This document shows positions 25,301-36,421 of a stretch of DNA of 64,000 nucleotides, in pieces. The stretch is from Desarmillaria ectypa. Lineage: Eukaryota; Basidiomycota; Agaricomycetes; Agaricales; Physalacriaceae. Position numbers and translations under genes: made by a program. The stretch lies in assembly GCA_030407005.1 (NCBI GenBank), contig JAUDYN010000001.1, positions 124,001-188,000 on the forward strand, read 5' to 3'. Each line of letters starts with the position of its first letter. Within the stretch, counting starts at the first letter, position 1. The notes under the pieces are model-generated. The model made no database searches, had not been told where the DNA came from, and saw nothing but the letters and a program-made list of their open reading frames with translations.

Positions 25301-28300
25301 GGGAAATGACCTTCACCGAGACGCTCTACTAAGGTTCCCAACGCTTTGGCAGCTGTAGCCCTGGCTTCTGGTACAGGGTCTACAAGTACAATATGCACCA
25401 TCGGTAGTAGTTCAGAGAGATAAGGAACGAAGTCCCGTGAGTCTGTCAGCGACGCCAGATTACCAACGATCTGTGCCGCCTTCTTCTTGGTATCGGCGCC
25501 ACGCTCGCGTAGACCTCGTTCTAAAATAGGGACCACCTGGGCATCATCAGCTCAGGCCATTAGAAGACGTACATAGACACTACGTACCAACGCCAGGGAA
25601 GAATGATCGATATAGTGCATGAAAGAAGTCTTGAGTAGCGAAGACAAAGCATTTGGCGTCTTCGCAGGGTCGACAAGAGCTTTCAGCAGAACAGGAACCA
25701 ACGACTGGATCTCGGGGTTACTGATAACTTCTCCAAACTGTTTCAAACTCTTGTTGGCGGCTGTCCGCACTTGAGTATGGGAGTCCGTCAAAACGCCTGT
25801 GAGACGCGGTATGACAATAGGAAGAGAGAGGGAAAGCTGCCTAGGTGAGCAGTACGCCATCATCCCAAGCAGTTCTATGGAGCCCTTCTTTGTTCGCCAC
25901 TGCTTTTCATCAAGACCAGAAAGTAAGGAAGGTAAGATAAGCTTGACACCATAGCCAGACAAATTCGCCATAATAACCCGAGCTGCATCCTGAGTGGCTT
26001 CCCTCACATCTGGAGCGGCATCTCCAAATGAAGAGAGCAGTAGCGGAAGAACATATGTGATATAAGGTTCGAAAAGCCGCCCCAACGAACTGGACAATGT
26101 TTCAAACGCAAACATCGTGCCCTGACGAGGCTCATATCTCTTTTTGTCCTCTGTAGCTACCCGCAAACGACTGATCACGTTGAACTCCTTCATCCCAGCA
26201 ATCCCCGTGCCCTTGACGACACCTGCCAAACCATACGCTGCACCACGACGAGCAGCGTATTTCGAGGCGTTCGCTAAATCATCGATGAGGTTATCAACCA
26301 AAAGTGGTAGTTTGGGCCGCATCAATCTAACGAGAGGGGACAGGCAATCTGAAACAGCTATTTGCACTTGTTCAGCCGGAGTTTTGAGCGCCTCGACGAG
26401 TCTGTCAACAATTGTAGGGATGCGTGGGTCAGAGGGATCAAGATGGCGGGCGACACGACCGAAAAGAATGACGACCGCTTCCTTTATATGATCACCAGCT
26501 TCGGTAGATGGACTGGCACGGCTTAAGTGACCTTCAAACATGGCAATAAGACTCGATATACATGAGGCACCATGAAGGTCGATGATCGTTGTCCCAGCAG
26601 AGAGCATTCCCCGACGAACATCAGGCTCGCGATCGCCCAATGCCTCGTCCTGAATGAGGAAATTGAAGAATGGCTCGACTTCTGCGTTCGTAAACGATGG
26701 TGCTAATAACTCAAAAGCGCGCGCTGTTGCTACCCGGGACGGCCAAGGGTCTGAGCGATCAAGACTTTGCGCTATAACCATGCCCTAAAACAAAATCAGC
26801 GTTGGGCGCGAAGGATGCGGCAACGATACTCACATATTGGTCATATTCTGGTGCCAGAATCTTCGCCTACAATGCAAGACGATAAGTGTCATGTCGCTGA
26901 CTATTACCGTAACTGACCTTCTCGCGATAGTATTCCTGTAATGCAGTGACGGTCTCCTTGATTGATTGAGGCCAATGTTCAACAGCTTCTGCAATAGCAG
27001 CAGCAGTGCTGGAACGAACATATGTGTGATCATGATCTGTACACAATTAGCGCTTGTATAAGCTTGTTTTGTCAACGGGCTTACTAAGGTAAGGCAGTAA
27101 TGCACTGAGGAATGACTCCGGGACATCCAACCCATTATCTTCCCACGCGTGTTTTGCCAGGAAAGAATTTTGCTCATCATCATCATGGCAAGCTATCCAA
27201 AGCTCAGGCGACCAATCCGAGTCTGTCAGATCGAAAGGCTAAAGCAGAAAATGTCACCACTATTGTAATCCCTCGAAAAGAAGGGACTTACCTGAAGGGA
27301 TTGAAGACATGAGTTTCGGACATAAGCCTCCTGCAACAATGTTCCTCGCAACAAAATATCGACTTCGCTTTTTGACGCTGTCCGATATATAGCTTCGCTG
27401 AGGTCGATAAGCGCCGATGACGCCTCCTTACTAAGCTTGGGTTGCTGACGAGTCGTCGATATGAGGATCTCTAATGTTTGTCGCCGCGGATAGTCAAGAT
27501 CAGCGACTAGAAGAAAATTAACATTAGTCTAATCTATATCATACCAGCCTGGGCACTTACATTCTCCGCAATGGAATTTGATTGTGTGCAGCGCCAATGC
27601 AAGCTGCTCTTCCCTTTCTTCGGCATCCTCAGCGGAGATTCCCCCTTGATCCAACACATGACGGATGAGAGGAAAGATGTATGAAAACGTGGCGGGGTCG
27701 AACGGCGACTGCTCAGAGAGGTATCGCAAGCGGTGCAATACTCTCGTGACCAAAGCTGTATTATATTCGGTGAGTGCAAACTATAGCAGAGACCAAACAA
27801 ATACGTACAATTCAATGCCTCAGCATGCAGTTCCTCCGGAACGACATCCCCCTTTAATCCACGTAGAGTTGCCACCCCAACCCACTTCCTGAACGTGTCC
27901 AAACGTTCTGAACAACACTGGGCCAGTTCCTAACAGCCATCCGTTACTAAAAACGCGAGCGAAAGATCGCCAGAACTAACCAGATACACATCGACAGTAA
28001 GCTGCCCGACCAAGCGGGATCCGGCTCCGTCCAACAACAGCGCAACTACTAACGATGTGAACGCGTTGAACTGTGGAACGCTTGCCCTCACTAAGCTGCG
28101 AACGAAATGGAGTCCGCGCTCTAGATTGGCATTTATGGATTCTACACGGTGCCGTATCACGGACTCCTTCTCCAGTTGAGCGTTGACAAGGACTTGCTGT
28201 TGCTTCGTTAATGTAGGGGTAGCAGTCTTCTTGTTAGCCAGCGATTTACGCAAATCAGCCTCCCACTTGGCAATATCGGCGTCTTTGCCCTTTCTGGTTT

Positions 28301-31300
28301 CCATGGTCTGGTTAGAGGACGATAAGACTATGAGGGCAGTTAGCTGGATTGCTCGTAGATACAAATTAGAGGAGTCTCGCCATCAACATAGGTTGTACCC
28401 TCTGGGGTTGCCCAAATCCCTAAATCGTCGTTGGATAGTCCATTAATAACGTTAGCGTCTATATCCTTCCGGATCTGATCCACTATTCGTGGCACCGCAG
28501 TCTCTGAAGACACGAACGCCAACGTTATCACTGCGCGGTAACTGGCTTCTTTGAAGCCCACCTAAGCCGATACGTCAAGTCGAGCGAGGATGTGCATAGA
28601 CCAGAACTCACCGCTTCGCTGAGGGCGTTAGTGGATACCAAGTCAACGAGCCGATCAATGTGACGGCTAACAAGATCGTGGGGATCTGTCCCAGCTTTTT
28701 GGCAAAGATCAATCCATGTTTGACGAGCCGGAGCACCTAAATGGGATCTGTTAGATAAGAACGGATGTTACTGAAGAGCATGTACAGACAGACGAGTTCA
28801 TGATGGCCTACGATCAATGCCTCTACAGCCTCTCGTTCTTTGATCACAACATCATGATCGGCGGGAAAAGCGACGGAGTTGAGGAGCAACGCAGCGAGTC
28901 GCGAGTGCTTATTCCACGGAACTGGCATATCATCAGCCTTGGCGGTGGAAGGGGGCCTACGAGCCGTAAAAGCTACTAATGCATCACGAACCAGACGAGA
29001 CGTCAATTCGGGGAATTTCGAAACAGACGACTCAGTCGCTCGGTTCACATCTCTTCGAATATCTGCGGACGAGCCGTTGACGGAAAGATGCAGGAAGATA
29101 TTTCCAACTTGCAGCCTAATTGGATGATAAGCGACTGGATTAGAGATTGAATTCAAAAAAGGGACCTGATGGCATCGTTTTTGGATATTTCTTTGCTAAA
29201 AAAGCGTATTAGAGCCTCAGTGGCGCGCAAAAGCCACCGCTCGTCCTCAGAATCAGTGAGTTTCTGATAAACCCGCTCGGAGAGAAGGAACGAGGGCTTT
29301 GCAGAACTGGACGTAATGGCTTGAATCACTGGGTTCCGCGACACGGCATCATCTAGGATAGGAAATCAATATGACTCCCATCACAAGGTTATCGACGCAC
29401 CAAACTTTCCGGCCTGTGCCAAAGGCCCCAGAAGAACCGCCACTGCAATATACCCCTCGAACGCACCGCCATTCGGGTTGTTCGAAGTCGTCTTCAGACT
29501 GCTCTCGAAGGAGGGTAAGACTGCAGAAGCAAAGGCTAGCCATGCAGGCGTATCTAAATTCTCCGATGACCATAGGATATTACCCGCCAAAGCGCAGAAT
29601 GCTCTCCGGATGGGAGGCTTGAGGCTATTCATCTCTTTGGCTATCAAAGACAATGTGTCTTTGGCAAGAGAAATGTCGGACTGGAGGAGATGGAGTATAT
29701 GAGGATGGAGAGCGGAGGCAAGAGTGGATACAGCTGCATCATGACTTTCTTTAGCGAGGAGAGGAGTGGTGATTTGAACGACAGAGGCAGAGACGGCACA
29801 AGCAGGTATTGATGCGAGCATGGTATAAAGTGTAACGCGGTGATCTGGTCCTATTGTCTTCCCTGTCCGTGGAAGTGTCAAAAGCTCGTTCACAGTGGTC
29901 TCCAAAACCAACGGTGTCTGATTTGCGCTGACGACGGTCTTGAACAATTCAATTGAATTTGTTCGAACGGCGGCGTTACTTGATTTTGAGCAATTTACGG
30001 CCTGTGCAATTACACGGCGCACAGAGTCATCACTGAGGGGACATGAATATGCGGTGAAAAAATGCCTTATGACTGCGACCTGTTACCGACTGCGACGTCA
30101 AGTTCATGAAACTAACATACCATTAAGTGAATATTCTGGGGACCTGAGTGTCGCTTTTTCACAGGCGGGCCAGATTGTGTTGGCAAAGTCATCTGCCGTG
30201 ATGAAATGATGGATGAAATCATAGGTCGCATCCTATTTCGTAGATCAATCCAAGGCCGGCCACGAGAACAAGAAAGACTCACCAATATGTGTGCAGGAAC
30301 AATATGTTTCGACATGAGTAGTGAGCTTGAGTATAAAGTGAGTATGTCGGTCTTGATATCGCATGAGAAATTTTACGCTACTGAACACGAAAAGGGGGAC
30401 ATACCTTCAGCGCGGCGGACAACCTAGAAGATGGTGATTCCGTGATGTTCCTTAGTCGCACAAGCACTCCTATGGCAACACCAACCAAAGGCATTAGCCG
30501 TTGAGGATGTTGGCTGGACTTGACTTGCTTGAGAAGAGCCTCAATGACGAGACTTAACTTTCCGCCAGCCTGTTGATTCATCAGACAGTGAGGCCGCATG
30601 AAGATACAACAACGTACTGAACGGAACGCGCGCCTCGTGCGAACCAAAGCAGCATGTTTGAGAGATTCCTTCGCCCGTGAAGAGTCACTGATCATATCCA
30701 GGAGGAGAGCCGTGGATCCGAGCAAGGCGTTCCACGACTGCGTTTCTAAGAATTCTGGATTATGTTGTATGCATATGGTATATATCCCACAGCACCAGCT
30801 GAGAAGTGTGAAAAGATCTGAAGGAGCACAAGCGCTTGGATAGGCTAAGTTGAGACCAACGAAAAAATAAAACGATGCTTACCTTGATGAACTGAGCTTC
30901 GAATAGCGTGCCACTTCATGAGACAGCCAGCCCAGTACTTGCTCCGTTACTCCCAGCTTCTGTTCACCGCTATCCGTTGTCCCACGTAGTTCATCCCTCC
31001 TTACGATCTCCATACCTACCGTCTCGACGGCGTCCTTCGATGTCGAATCAGCGTATCTGGGGTACGTGAGCGTTAACAGCTTGAAAATATCAAGATTTTG
31101 GGACAAGGAAAGCTCTATCTGAGGATCAGAGATCATATGCAGGCAGCAAGAAATGCACATACCTGCATGTCGAGCGAGAGGAAGCAGTTCTTCCTGCAAG
31201 AATCGTACCCTAAACGAGGTTTTGCTTTCTAATAGCCGATGTTGGGCATATTCCATCGACGGCGACCAATCTTCCAGTACTCGGTCTCTCTGCCACGACA

Positions 31301-31382
31301 GACTAGCTGATTCACTTTCATCGCGTTCCGTGCTGGCAGAAGACAGCCAGGACTGAATATCTGACTTGCTCATCGTACCCAA
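22305..31382 (-). CDS. GCN1: GCN1, translational activator and Gcn2 regulator
   Basis: Huge HEAT-repeat protein that binds ribosomes and Gcn2 to relay amino-acid starvation to eIF2alpha phosphorylation. It starts at MGTMSKSD (31382; the ATG at 31373 is an alternative) and needs more than a dozen short introns over 9 kb, giving roughly the usual 2,500-2,700 residues. The two large exons (25552-26781 and 24886-25536) hold the conserved eEF3-like HEAT region, with AKYAARRGAAYGLAGVVKG-type text, RYEPRQGTMFAFETLS, LLGMMAYCSPRQLS, KKKAAQIVGNLASLTDSRDF and VREGFMSLLVYLP. The Gcn2 RWD-binding region follows. Penultimate exon text is VVRNKAAKALGVLM. An inferred 53-nt intron (22564-22616) joins PVVE to SYLVAGTPASVISSHTLL; the end is ARPAREAREALRYID then LQGLL. 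No disruption seen. Confidence 0.93.
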
Positions 31383-31617
31383 GTCTTCGTCGCGGGACTT
31401 GATCCGCGCAAATGTGTTCTTGCGAGGCAGATCGAGTAGATTTCACGCTAATAGTGATGGGATATCGCTGTCGACACGAGTCACAGTGCGGTGCCGTGGT
31501 GGTGGAAAAAATCCAGGATGTTTGGCAACAGCACCGTGCCTCTAGCTGAGGGAAAATGACAAACACCGGAGATTCTTCCCGATGATCCACTACCATCACC
31601 GTCACCAAGCACGAAAC

Positions 31618-31623
31618 TATAAA
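31618..31623 (+). promoter_or_regulatory. TATA-like box in GCN1/PrpF divergent promoter
   Basis: TATAAA lies about 70 bp before the PrpF-like ATG, within the roughly 310-bp gap separating it from the oppositely directed GCN1 start. The short gap implies a shared bidirectional promoter. Assigned from sequence match and spacing only. Confidence 0.4.
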
Positions 31624-31693
31624 GGTACATAATGGAATAAAGCTTTGAGTTTTATTCACGTTAATTTTTAAGACAATTTTGTAGCAGCGCCCG

Positions 31694-32923
31694 ATGTTTG
31701 CACCGCTCGGGAGTCGCGCGAACGCAATGCTCCCTGCGTTCCGAAGGTTGCGTTTCTCCAGGTCTTTCAGTTCAATTGACAGAACGAGCGAAACCCCGAA
31801 CCCCCTCCCCGCAGCTTTCCTTCGAGGCGGTACTTCCAAAGGAATATTCATCAACCGTGTCCATCTTCCTGCCGACCGTTCTGCCTGGGATCGCATCTTT
31901 CTTGGAATAATGGGCTCCCCAGATCCGGTTCACGGGCGGCAGCTAAATGGTATGGGTGGAGGAGTGTCTAGTCTCTCCAAAATATGTGTTGTAGGTACAC
32001 CCTCCCCCATCCAGCAATCCCAGGGTGTCCAAGTAGAGTACACCTTCGTTCAAGTAGGAATCCGTGATACCAGTATAGACTACTCCGGAAACTGCGGCAA
32101 CCTTTCCAGTATGATTGGCGCATACGCCTTGGACGAAGGAATATGTTGTAATCCCACTACTACTCTAGATGGCTCTCACATAACTATCCGTTCCTTTAAC
32201 ACCAACACCCAAAAAGTCATCGACACCAGTTTCCCCGTAAACGACGCGTTGGTTCCTGTTCTTGATCTCCCGGAGACTTCTATCGCCGGAGTTCCAGGCA
32301 ATGCTTCTCAAATAATCATGGAATTCGTAAATCCCGGAGGTGCCAGGACTGGGAAGCTACTTCCTACCGGTGATCCTATCAACTCTTTGACTGCTCCCAG
32401 TGTCTCTGCATCATTAGTTGACGCTACAAATCCCACTGTATTTGTTCGGGCAGACGAACTCGCTTCGTTTCTCCCATTATCCGATTATCTGAGAAACGTT
32501 CCAACAGAAGTTCCTCAGGTCCTCGAATCCATTCGCCAGGGCGGTGCCGTGAAAATGGGGCTTGACCCACACGCTCAAGCTCAGCCAAAACTTGCCATTC
32601 TCAGTGCTCCAAGCACCAATGACGACCGCGCTCAGTCGGTCGATGTTGTCGCCCATGCCTTATCAATGGGCGTCCTCCATAAGGCCGTTCCGATGACAGT
32701 TGGACTTTGTCTCGGTGTTGCGGCCAGTATTCCAGGCACCATTGCTTGGGACATTGTTTCCGAGGCACGAAAAATCCGTCAAGGAGACGGTAAACTGGTA
32801 CGGATACGGCATCCCAGCGGAACTGTTGATGTAGGGGCAGAAATCTCGCCCGATGGTCACGTACAAAGCGCCAAAGTGGTGAGAACGGGTAGACGACTTA
32901 TGAAGGGCGTTGTTTGGTGGTGA
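31694..32923 (+). CDS. PrpF-family isomerase (DUF453, 2-methylaconitate isomerase-like)
   Basis: Single-exon protein of 409 residues, the usual length of the family. PrpF proteins have a diaminopimelate-epimerase-like fold and isomerise 2-methylaconitate or related tricarboxylates. Landmarks: AAFLRGGTSKGIFINRVHLP near the start, IMGSPDPVHGRQLNGMGGG, then DYSGNCGNLSSMIGAYAL, which holds the cysteine typical of the first catalytic half, and IMEFVNPGGARTGKLLPTG. The C-terminal half has AVPMTVGLCLGVAASIPGTI and a final RTGRRLMKGVVWW. The first 30 residues are Arg/Ser/Phe-rich with no acidic residues (RLRFSRSFSSIDR), suggesting a mitochondrial presequence, compatible with a methylcitrate-cycle role. 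The exact substrate cannot be read from sequence. Confidence 0.9.
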   Translation: MFAPLGSRANAMLPAFRRLRFSRSFSSIDRTSETPNPLPAAFLRGGTSKGIFINRVHLPADRSAWDRIFLGIMGSPDPVHGRQLNGMGGGVSSLSKICVVGTPSPIQQSQGVQVEYTFVQVGIRDTSIDYSGNCGNLSSMIGAYALDEGICCNPTTTLDGSHITIRSFNTNTQKVIDTSFPVNDALVPVLDLPETSIAGVPGNASQIIMEFVNPGGARTGKLLPTGDPINSLTAPSVSASLVDATNPTVFVRADELASFLPLSDYLRNVPTEVPQVLESIRQGGAVKMGLDPHAQAQPKLAILSAPSTNDDRAQSVDVVAHALSMGVLHKAVPMTVGLCLGVAASIPGTIAWDIVSEARKIRQGDGKLVRIRHPSGTVDVGAEISPDGHVQSAKVVRTGRRLMKGVVWW

Positions 32924-33425
32924 TTTATTCATACGTAAGTCATGAATTGATTGTCTACTTCTGCTGATACTGTAACTGAGAGCACCTGTAGTTTGATCGA
33001 TAGCCTCGCGATAATAAACTGCGTTTCCTCCGAGCCGCTATCTTGCCATAATGAGGGAGAATACTCGGACAGAAACGTGGAACGAATGGGAAATGTCTTG
33101 TATGCAAGGAGGCTTCGTAGTCCAACTTGGAGGTTTAAGATGATGTACGGTTCACGTGGAGACGGAGAAATATCGGAATTCCATTTCTTCATGGCAGATC
33201 CTCGTCTTATTATAGATAGCAACTCCAACAGCAATAGTAAACGTCGACATACATGTCGACACAAATCCCAGGGATAAATGATACTCGACATCGTAATATA
33301 TTGCCCTAATTCATCTCGGACCGGCAGAATATCGGAGATTTGAACTCAGCTCCGAAGATTCGTTATCTGCCTATAACAGTATAACTTGCAGCGACGCTCG
33401 CCTGCAACCCTCGGCTGCGCACACC
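32924..33425. other. Intergenic between PrpF-like and lactonase-like genes
   Basis: No supported gene. Overlapping short frames on both strands lack motifs. It probably contains the PrpF-like terminator and the next promoter. Confidence 0.4.
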
Positions 33426-34592
33426 ATGGGCCATAGCTACCGTATCCTTGTAGCATCGTACAGCAACGACATATTTTCCCTTTCATTCGACCCATCGACA
33501 CGCTCATTGACTCACGCTTCCTCCATCGAAGCAGGCTTTCATCCGTCATGGATCACTCATTATCCAGGCGATAGCTCCGTGGTGTTCGCCTCTCTAGAGC
33601 AGGAAAATGGAAAGATCATTGTGCTTAAATACGATGATGAAGGCAACGGTACTATCGTAGCTGAAGCATCCAGCGGAGGCGACCATCCCTGCGCTCTTCT
33701 TGCAACCAAAGGCCAGCTGCTGATCGCGAATGTACGTGTCGTTCAACGTGTTTTCTGTAATACATACTCAGACACTTCAAAAAGTACTCTTCTGGACACG
33801 TCTCCATTCTCCCGACTGCCCCGAAACCGCCATATATTCTGAAACAGACACCAACGATTATAACGCTCACGGGCTCCGGACCTAATAAAGACAGACAGCT
33901 ATCGTCCCATCCTCACCAGGTGTACCCCAATGAAGAGCACGACGAAGTTCTCGTCCCTGACCTTGGCGGCGACCGCGTCTATCGATTCAAGAAGGATCCC
34001 ACAGGAACCTGGACTCCTCAGAGCCACATCACCTACCAGCCTGGTGGGGGACCTCGCCATGTTGCATTTTACAGTATATTCTAATTTCATCTAACCGCAC
34101 ATCCCTCGCTGATGTGACAACCCAGACGATACTCTCTACACCCTTCTCGAGCTCACTAGTATCGTAGCCTCCCATCGCCTCCCATCTCAACCAGCGATGC
34201 CTTCCTTCCTTCACACCGTAGCAACCATGTCTCGACCGCCATCTTTCCCCAACAACATGCTCGCTGCAGAGATTCTTATTCCTCATCCAAACGCGACCTT
34301 CCCAACACCCTATATATACGTCTCGAACCGCAACGACCCTTCTCCTGCCGGAGACCTGATCTCCATTTTTTCCACAGAGCCGAAGCTCATCTCCGAGGTT
34401 CGTTCGGGGCTCAAACATCTCCGTGGCATGGCTTTTGGTGGGCCGGATGACAAGTGGTTGGTTGCTGGAGGCGCTCAAGGGGGAGGTATCAAGATTTTTG
34501 AGAGGGTTGACGATGGAAAAGGGTTGGTGGAGATTGCAGCTAATAGTGAAGTCGAATCTCCGACTGGGTTTTTGTGGTTATACGAACCGTAA
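33426..34592 (+). CDS. Carboxymuconate cyclase / lactonase-like 7-bladed beta-propeller
   Basis: Belongs to the 6-phosphogluconolactonase/3-carboxymuconate-cyclase propeller family (PF10282 type). Exon 1 starts MGHSYRILVASYSNDIFSLS and includes SSGGDHPCALLATKGQLLIA. After a 57-nt intron it continues YSSGHVSILPTAPKPPYIL, then SSHPHQVYPNEEHDEVLVPD and LGGDRVYRF, the most conserved family stretch, and PGGGPRHVAFYN. A second intron of about 50 nt leads to DTLYTLLELTSIVASHRLP. The last blades include PYIYVSNRNDPSPAGDLISI and HLRGMAFGGPDDKWLVAGG. The end is SPTGFLWLYEP. About 350 residues, normal for the family. Fungal members are mostly of unknown substrate; a role in aromatic breakdown is possible only by family analogy. 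Confidence 0.85.
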
Positions 34593-34969
34593 CTTTGTGA
34601 GAGGGAATGATAATATATCGAGTGCTCACAGAATCAGCATTTCTTAGAGACGAGTCGCTATGACACTAGTACCCTCCGTGGTTCGGCTCTTTAAATACCG
34701 GCTGTACTTAACCATGACTATGGATAACTTGCAATTTAAATTGAATACTTATAGGATACTGGTACGGGTAGGATTAACCCATAACTACATTAATTAAATA
34801 CAGCTTGACTCAGAGAATGTAGACTTCCTGTTCTCAACTTCGCGAACACTGAGTTATACTCGGATAAATTTATTCTAAGGCCCGTGGCTCGCGCGACAAA
34901 CTTCCATATTTGGTTCCCGAACCCGACATCAATCCCTTTCATCGTCGGTCCCGCGTTTCCGAGCGTTCC
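34593..34969. other. AT-rich intergenic
   Basis: AT-rich, without a convincing frame. Presumably the 3' end of the propeller gene. Confidence 0.35.
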
Positions 34970-35323
34970 ATGGCTTCATATGTTCAGGTTGCAATTCCAT
35001 TGGCATTCAAAAAAGTACGTCTGATTATTTTTGAGTCTGGAATAATCTGTGAGGCCTCAGAAAGCTACTCCTTGATAGATATAAGTAATATTTTGTCTGC
35101 TAAGTGAATTACGATAAGACCTTGGGATTAGACACTGGAAGAGGGAAAAGAATTAGGTGTAGAGTATTATAGGAATCTTCTCGATAAATTCGCCGAGTTT
35201 TATCAGCTGCGAATTAATGAATGTACGAGACTCTTCTCTTCTGCAGAAAATATAGTACGACGCCGCGGAGAACTGAATATGCTCCCAGAAATTGAGGACA
35301 GAGGGAATAGAGGGCCATTCTGA
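34970..35323 (+). CDS. Candidate two-exon small protein, antisense-overlapping
   Basis: A candidate built from one intron (35015-35131, GTACGT to TTAG). It joins MASYVQVAIPLAFKK to TLEEGKELGVEYYRNLLDKF, then AEFYQLRINECTRLFSSAEN, and stops at 35321-35323. The product would be about 79 residues, strongly helical and charged. Its 3' half overlaps, on the other strand, the end of the minus-strand gene at 35203-35821. Both readings look protein-like and both could be real (convergent overlap), or one is a shadow. Confidence 0.25.
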
Positions 35324-35821
35324 GGGCTGTTATACAAAGCCTCCTTTTTGGTTAGCTTCTCGTAGAGAACGCCGAATGGCGCGCGCAATTCTCGCTCCTT
35401 CGGTTCTGGGACCTCGACGTTCAGAGCTGATGAGTTTGTAGCATAATCATGCTCGCGGCTGTCTAATACCTTCACCTCCTCGTGTTTGTCAGCCTTAAGA
35501 TGTGGTACGACTACCGTAAAACGGAAAGGAGGAATGTTCTCTATGTCTTCGTCGGGGTTCGGAGTGGCCACTGCTGTGGAGGTAGAAGAGAAGCTTGTGT
35601 CAGGGCTATCATCTGAGTCGGAGGTGCTATGGGCGCGTGGGTATAGGACCACATCCTCCTCTTCGCCTGACGTCCGTGAAAGGACGGGAGACTAACAACA
35701 AAGGTGAGCGAAGCAGCAACGTGAGGAACGACGATGCACTAACCATGAATGTCTCGTTGTTGATGAGCATAGGCTTCGGGTCAACAGCAACGCGAAATGG
35801 TGTGATCGTATCGAAAGCCAT
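35203..35821 (-). CDS. Small uncharacterised acidic protein
   Basis: Unknown function. Exon 1 gives MAFDTITPFRVAVDPKPMLI and NNETFM. A 51-nt intron leads to SPVLSRTSGEEEDVVLYPRA, then a Ser/Asp-rich acidic stretch (STSDSDDSPDTSFSSTSTA) and ENIPPFRFTVVVPHLKADKH. The C-terminal part, RAPFGVLYEKLTKKEALYNS and FSSPRRRTIFSAEEKSLVHS, is basic and more ordered. About 190 residues, no signal peptide or membrane span, likely largely disordered. It converges with the candidate small plus-strand gene. Confidence 0.6.
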
Positions 35822-36421
35822 GCGGGGAAGACGTCGATGGTGGTGAAAGTAAGAGGAAAGGAGAAGTGGTTATGCGGGGATTTTATGTTGGAATTCGGAC
35901 CGAGATGCAGTGCCACTCGTGTTGTTTAGCTCTTTCTCGAATCAGGGACCTAGCGTCTTTGTTGTTTGACTATTCGGGACAACGCCTCATGTGTGTAAAT
36001 TTCGTTCTATGCGGTCATTGCGACTACGTCTAGTCACCACCCATCATGGGAGAATCGCAATGAACTTATTCATATGAGAGTTAACGTTCTTTGTTCATAC
36101 ACATAATTACCCGTTCTCGCATAAGGGATTACACGTGATTGACCCTCACCATGACAGTGACAGCACTGAAAGGAGAAAATCTCGGTATGTAAGATATGTT
36201 CATCGCTCAGCGAAGATCTTATCAGCCCACAAGCCTGGTGTAGTTGGAAGGAGATCTTGAACGGAGGCTACATGAGACGACACTTAAATTTTGAAAAGAG
36301 CGCTGATTCCAGGATCCCGATGCGTACGGACTCTGCAGCTTTGCCCTCCGGCAGGCCAATGTTCAGGACCTGCAACGTTACCGCTCATCACCTGGGTACG
36401 GAAAACTTCTCTGGGCCCATC
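35822..36421. other. Intergenic, no gene seen
   Basis: About 600 bp between the start of the small acidic protein and the stop of the epoxide-hydrolase gene. Only short frames without motifs. Confidence 0.4.

Noticed and set aside
26144..26491. 115-codon plus-strand ORF
   Set aside because: Antisense shadow of the conserved GCN1 HEAT region.
27170..27188. Short CAT repeat
   Set aside because: Only five units within the GCN1 gene; not noteworthy.
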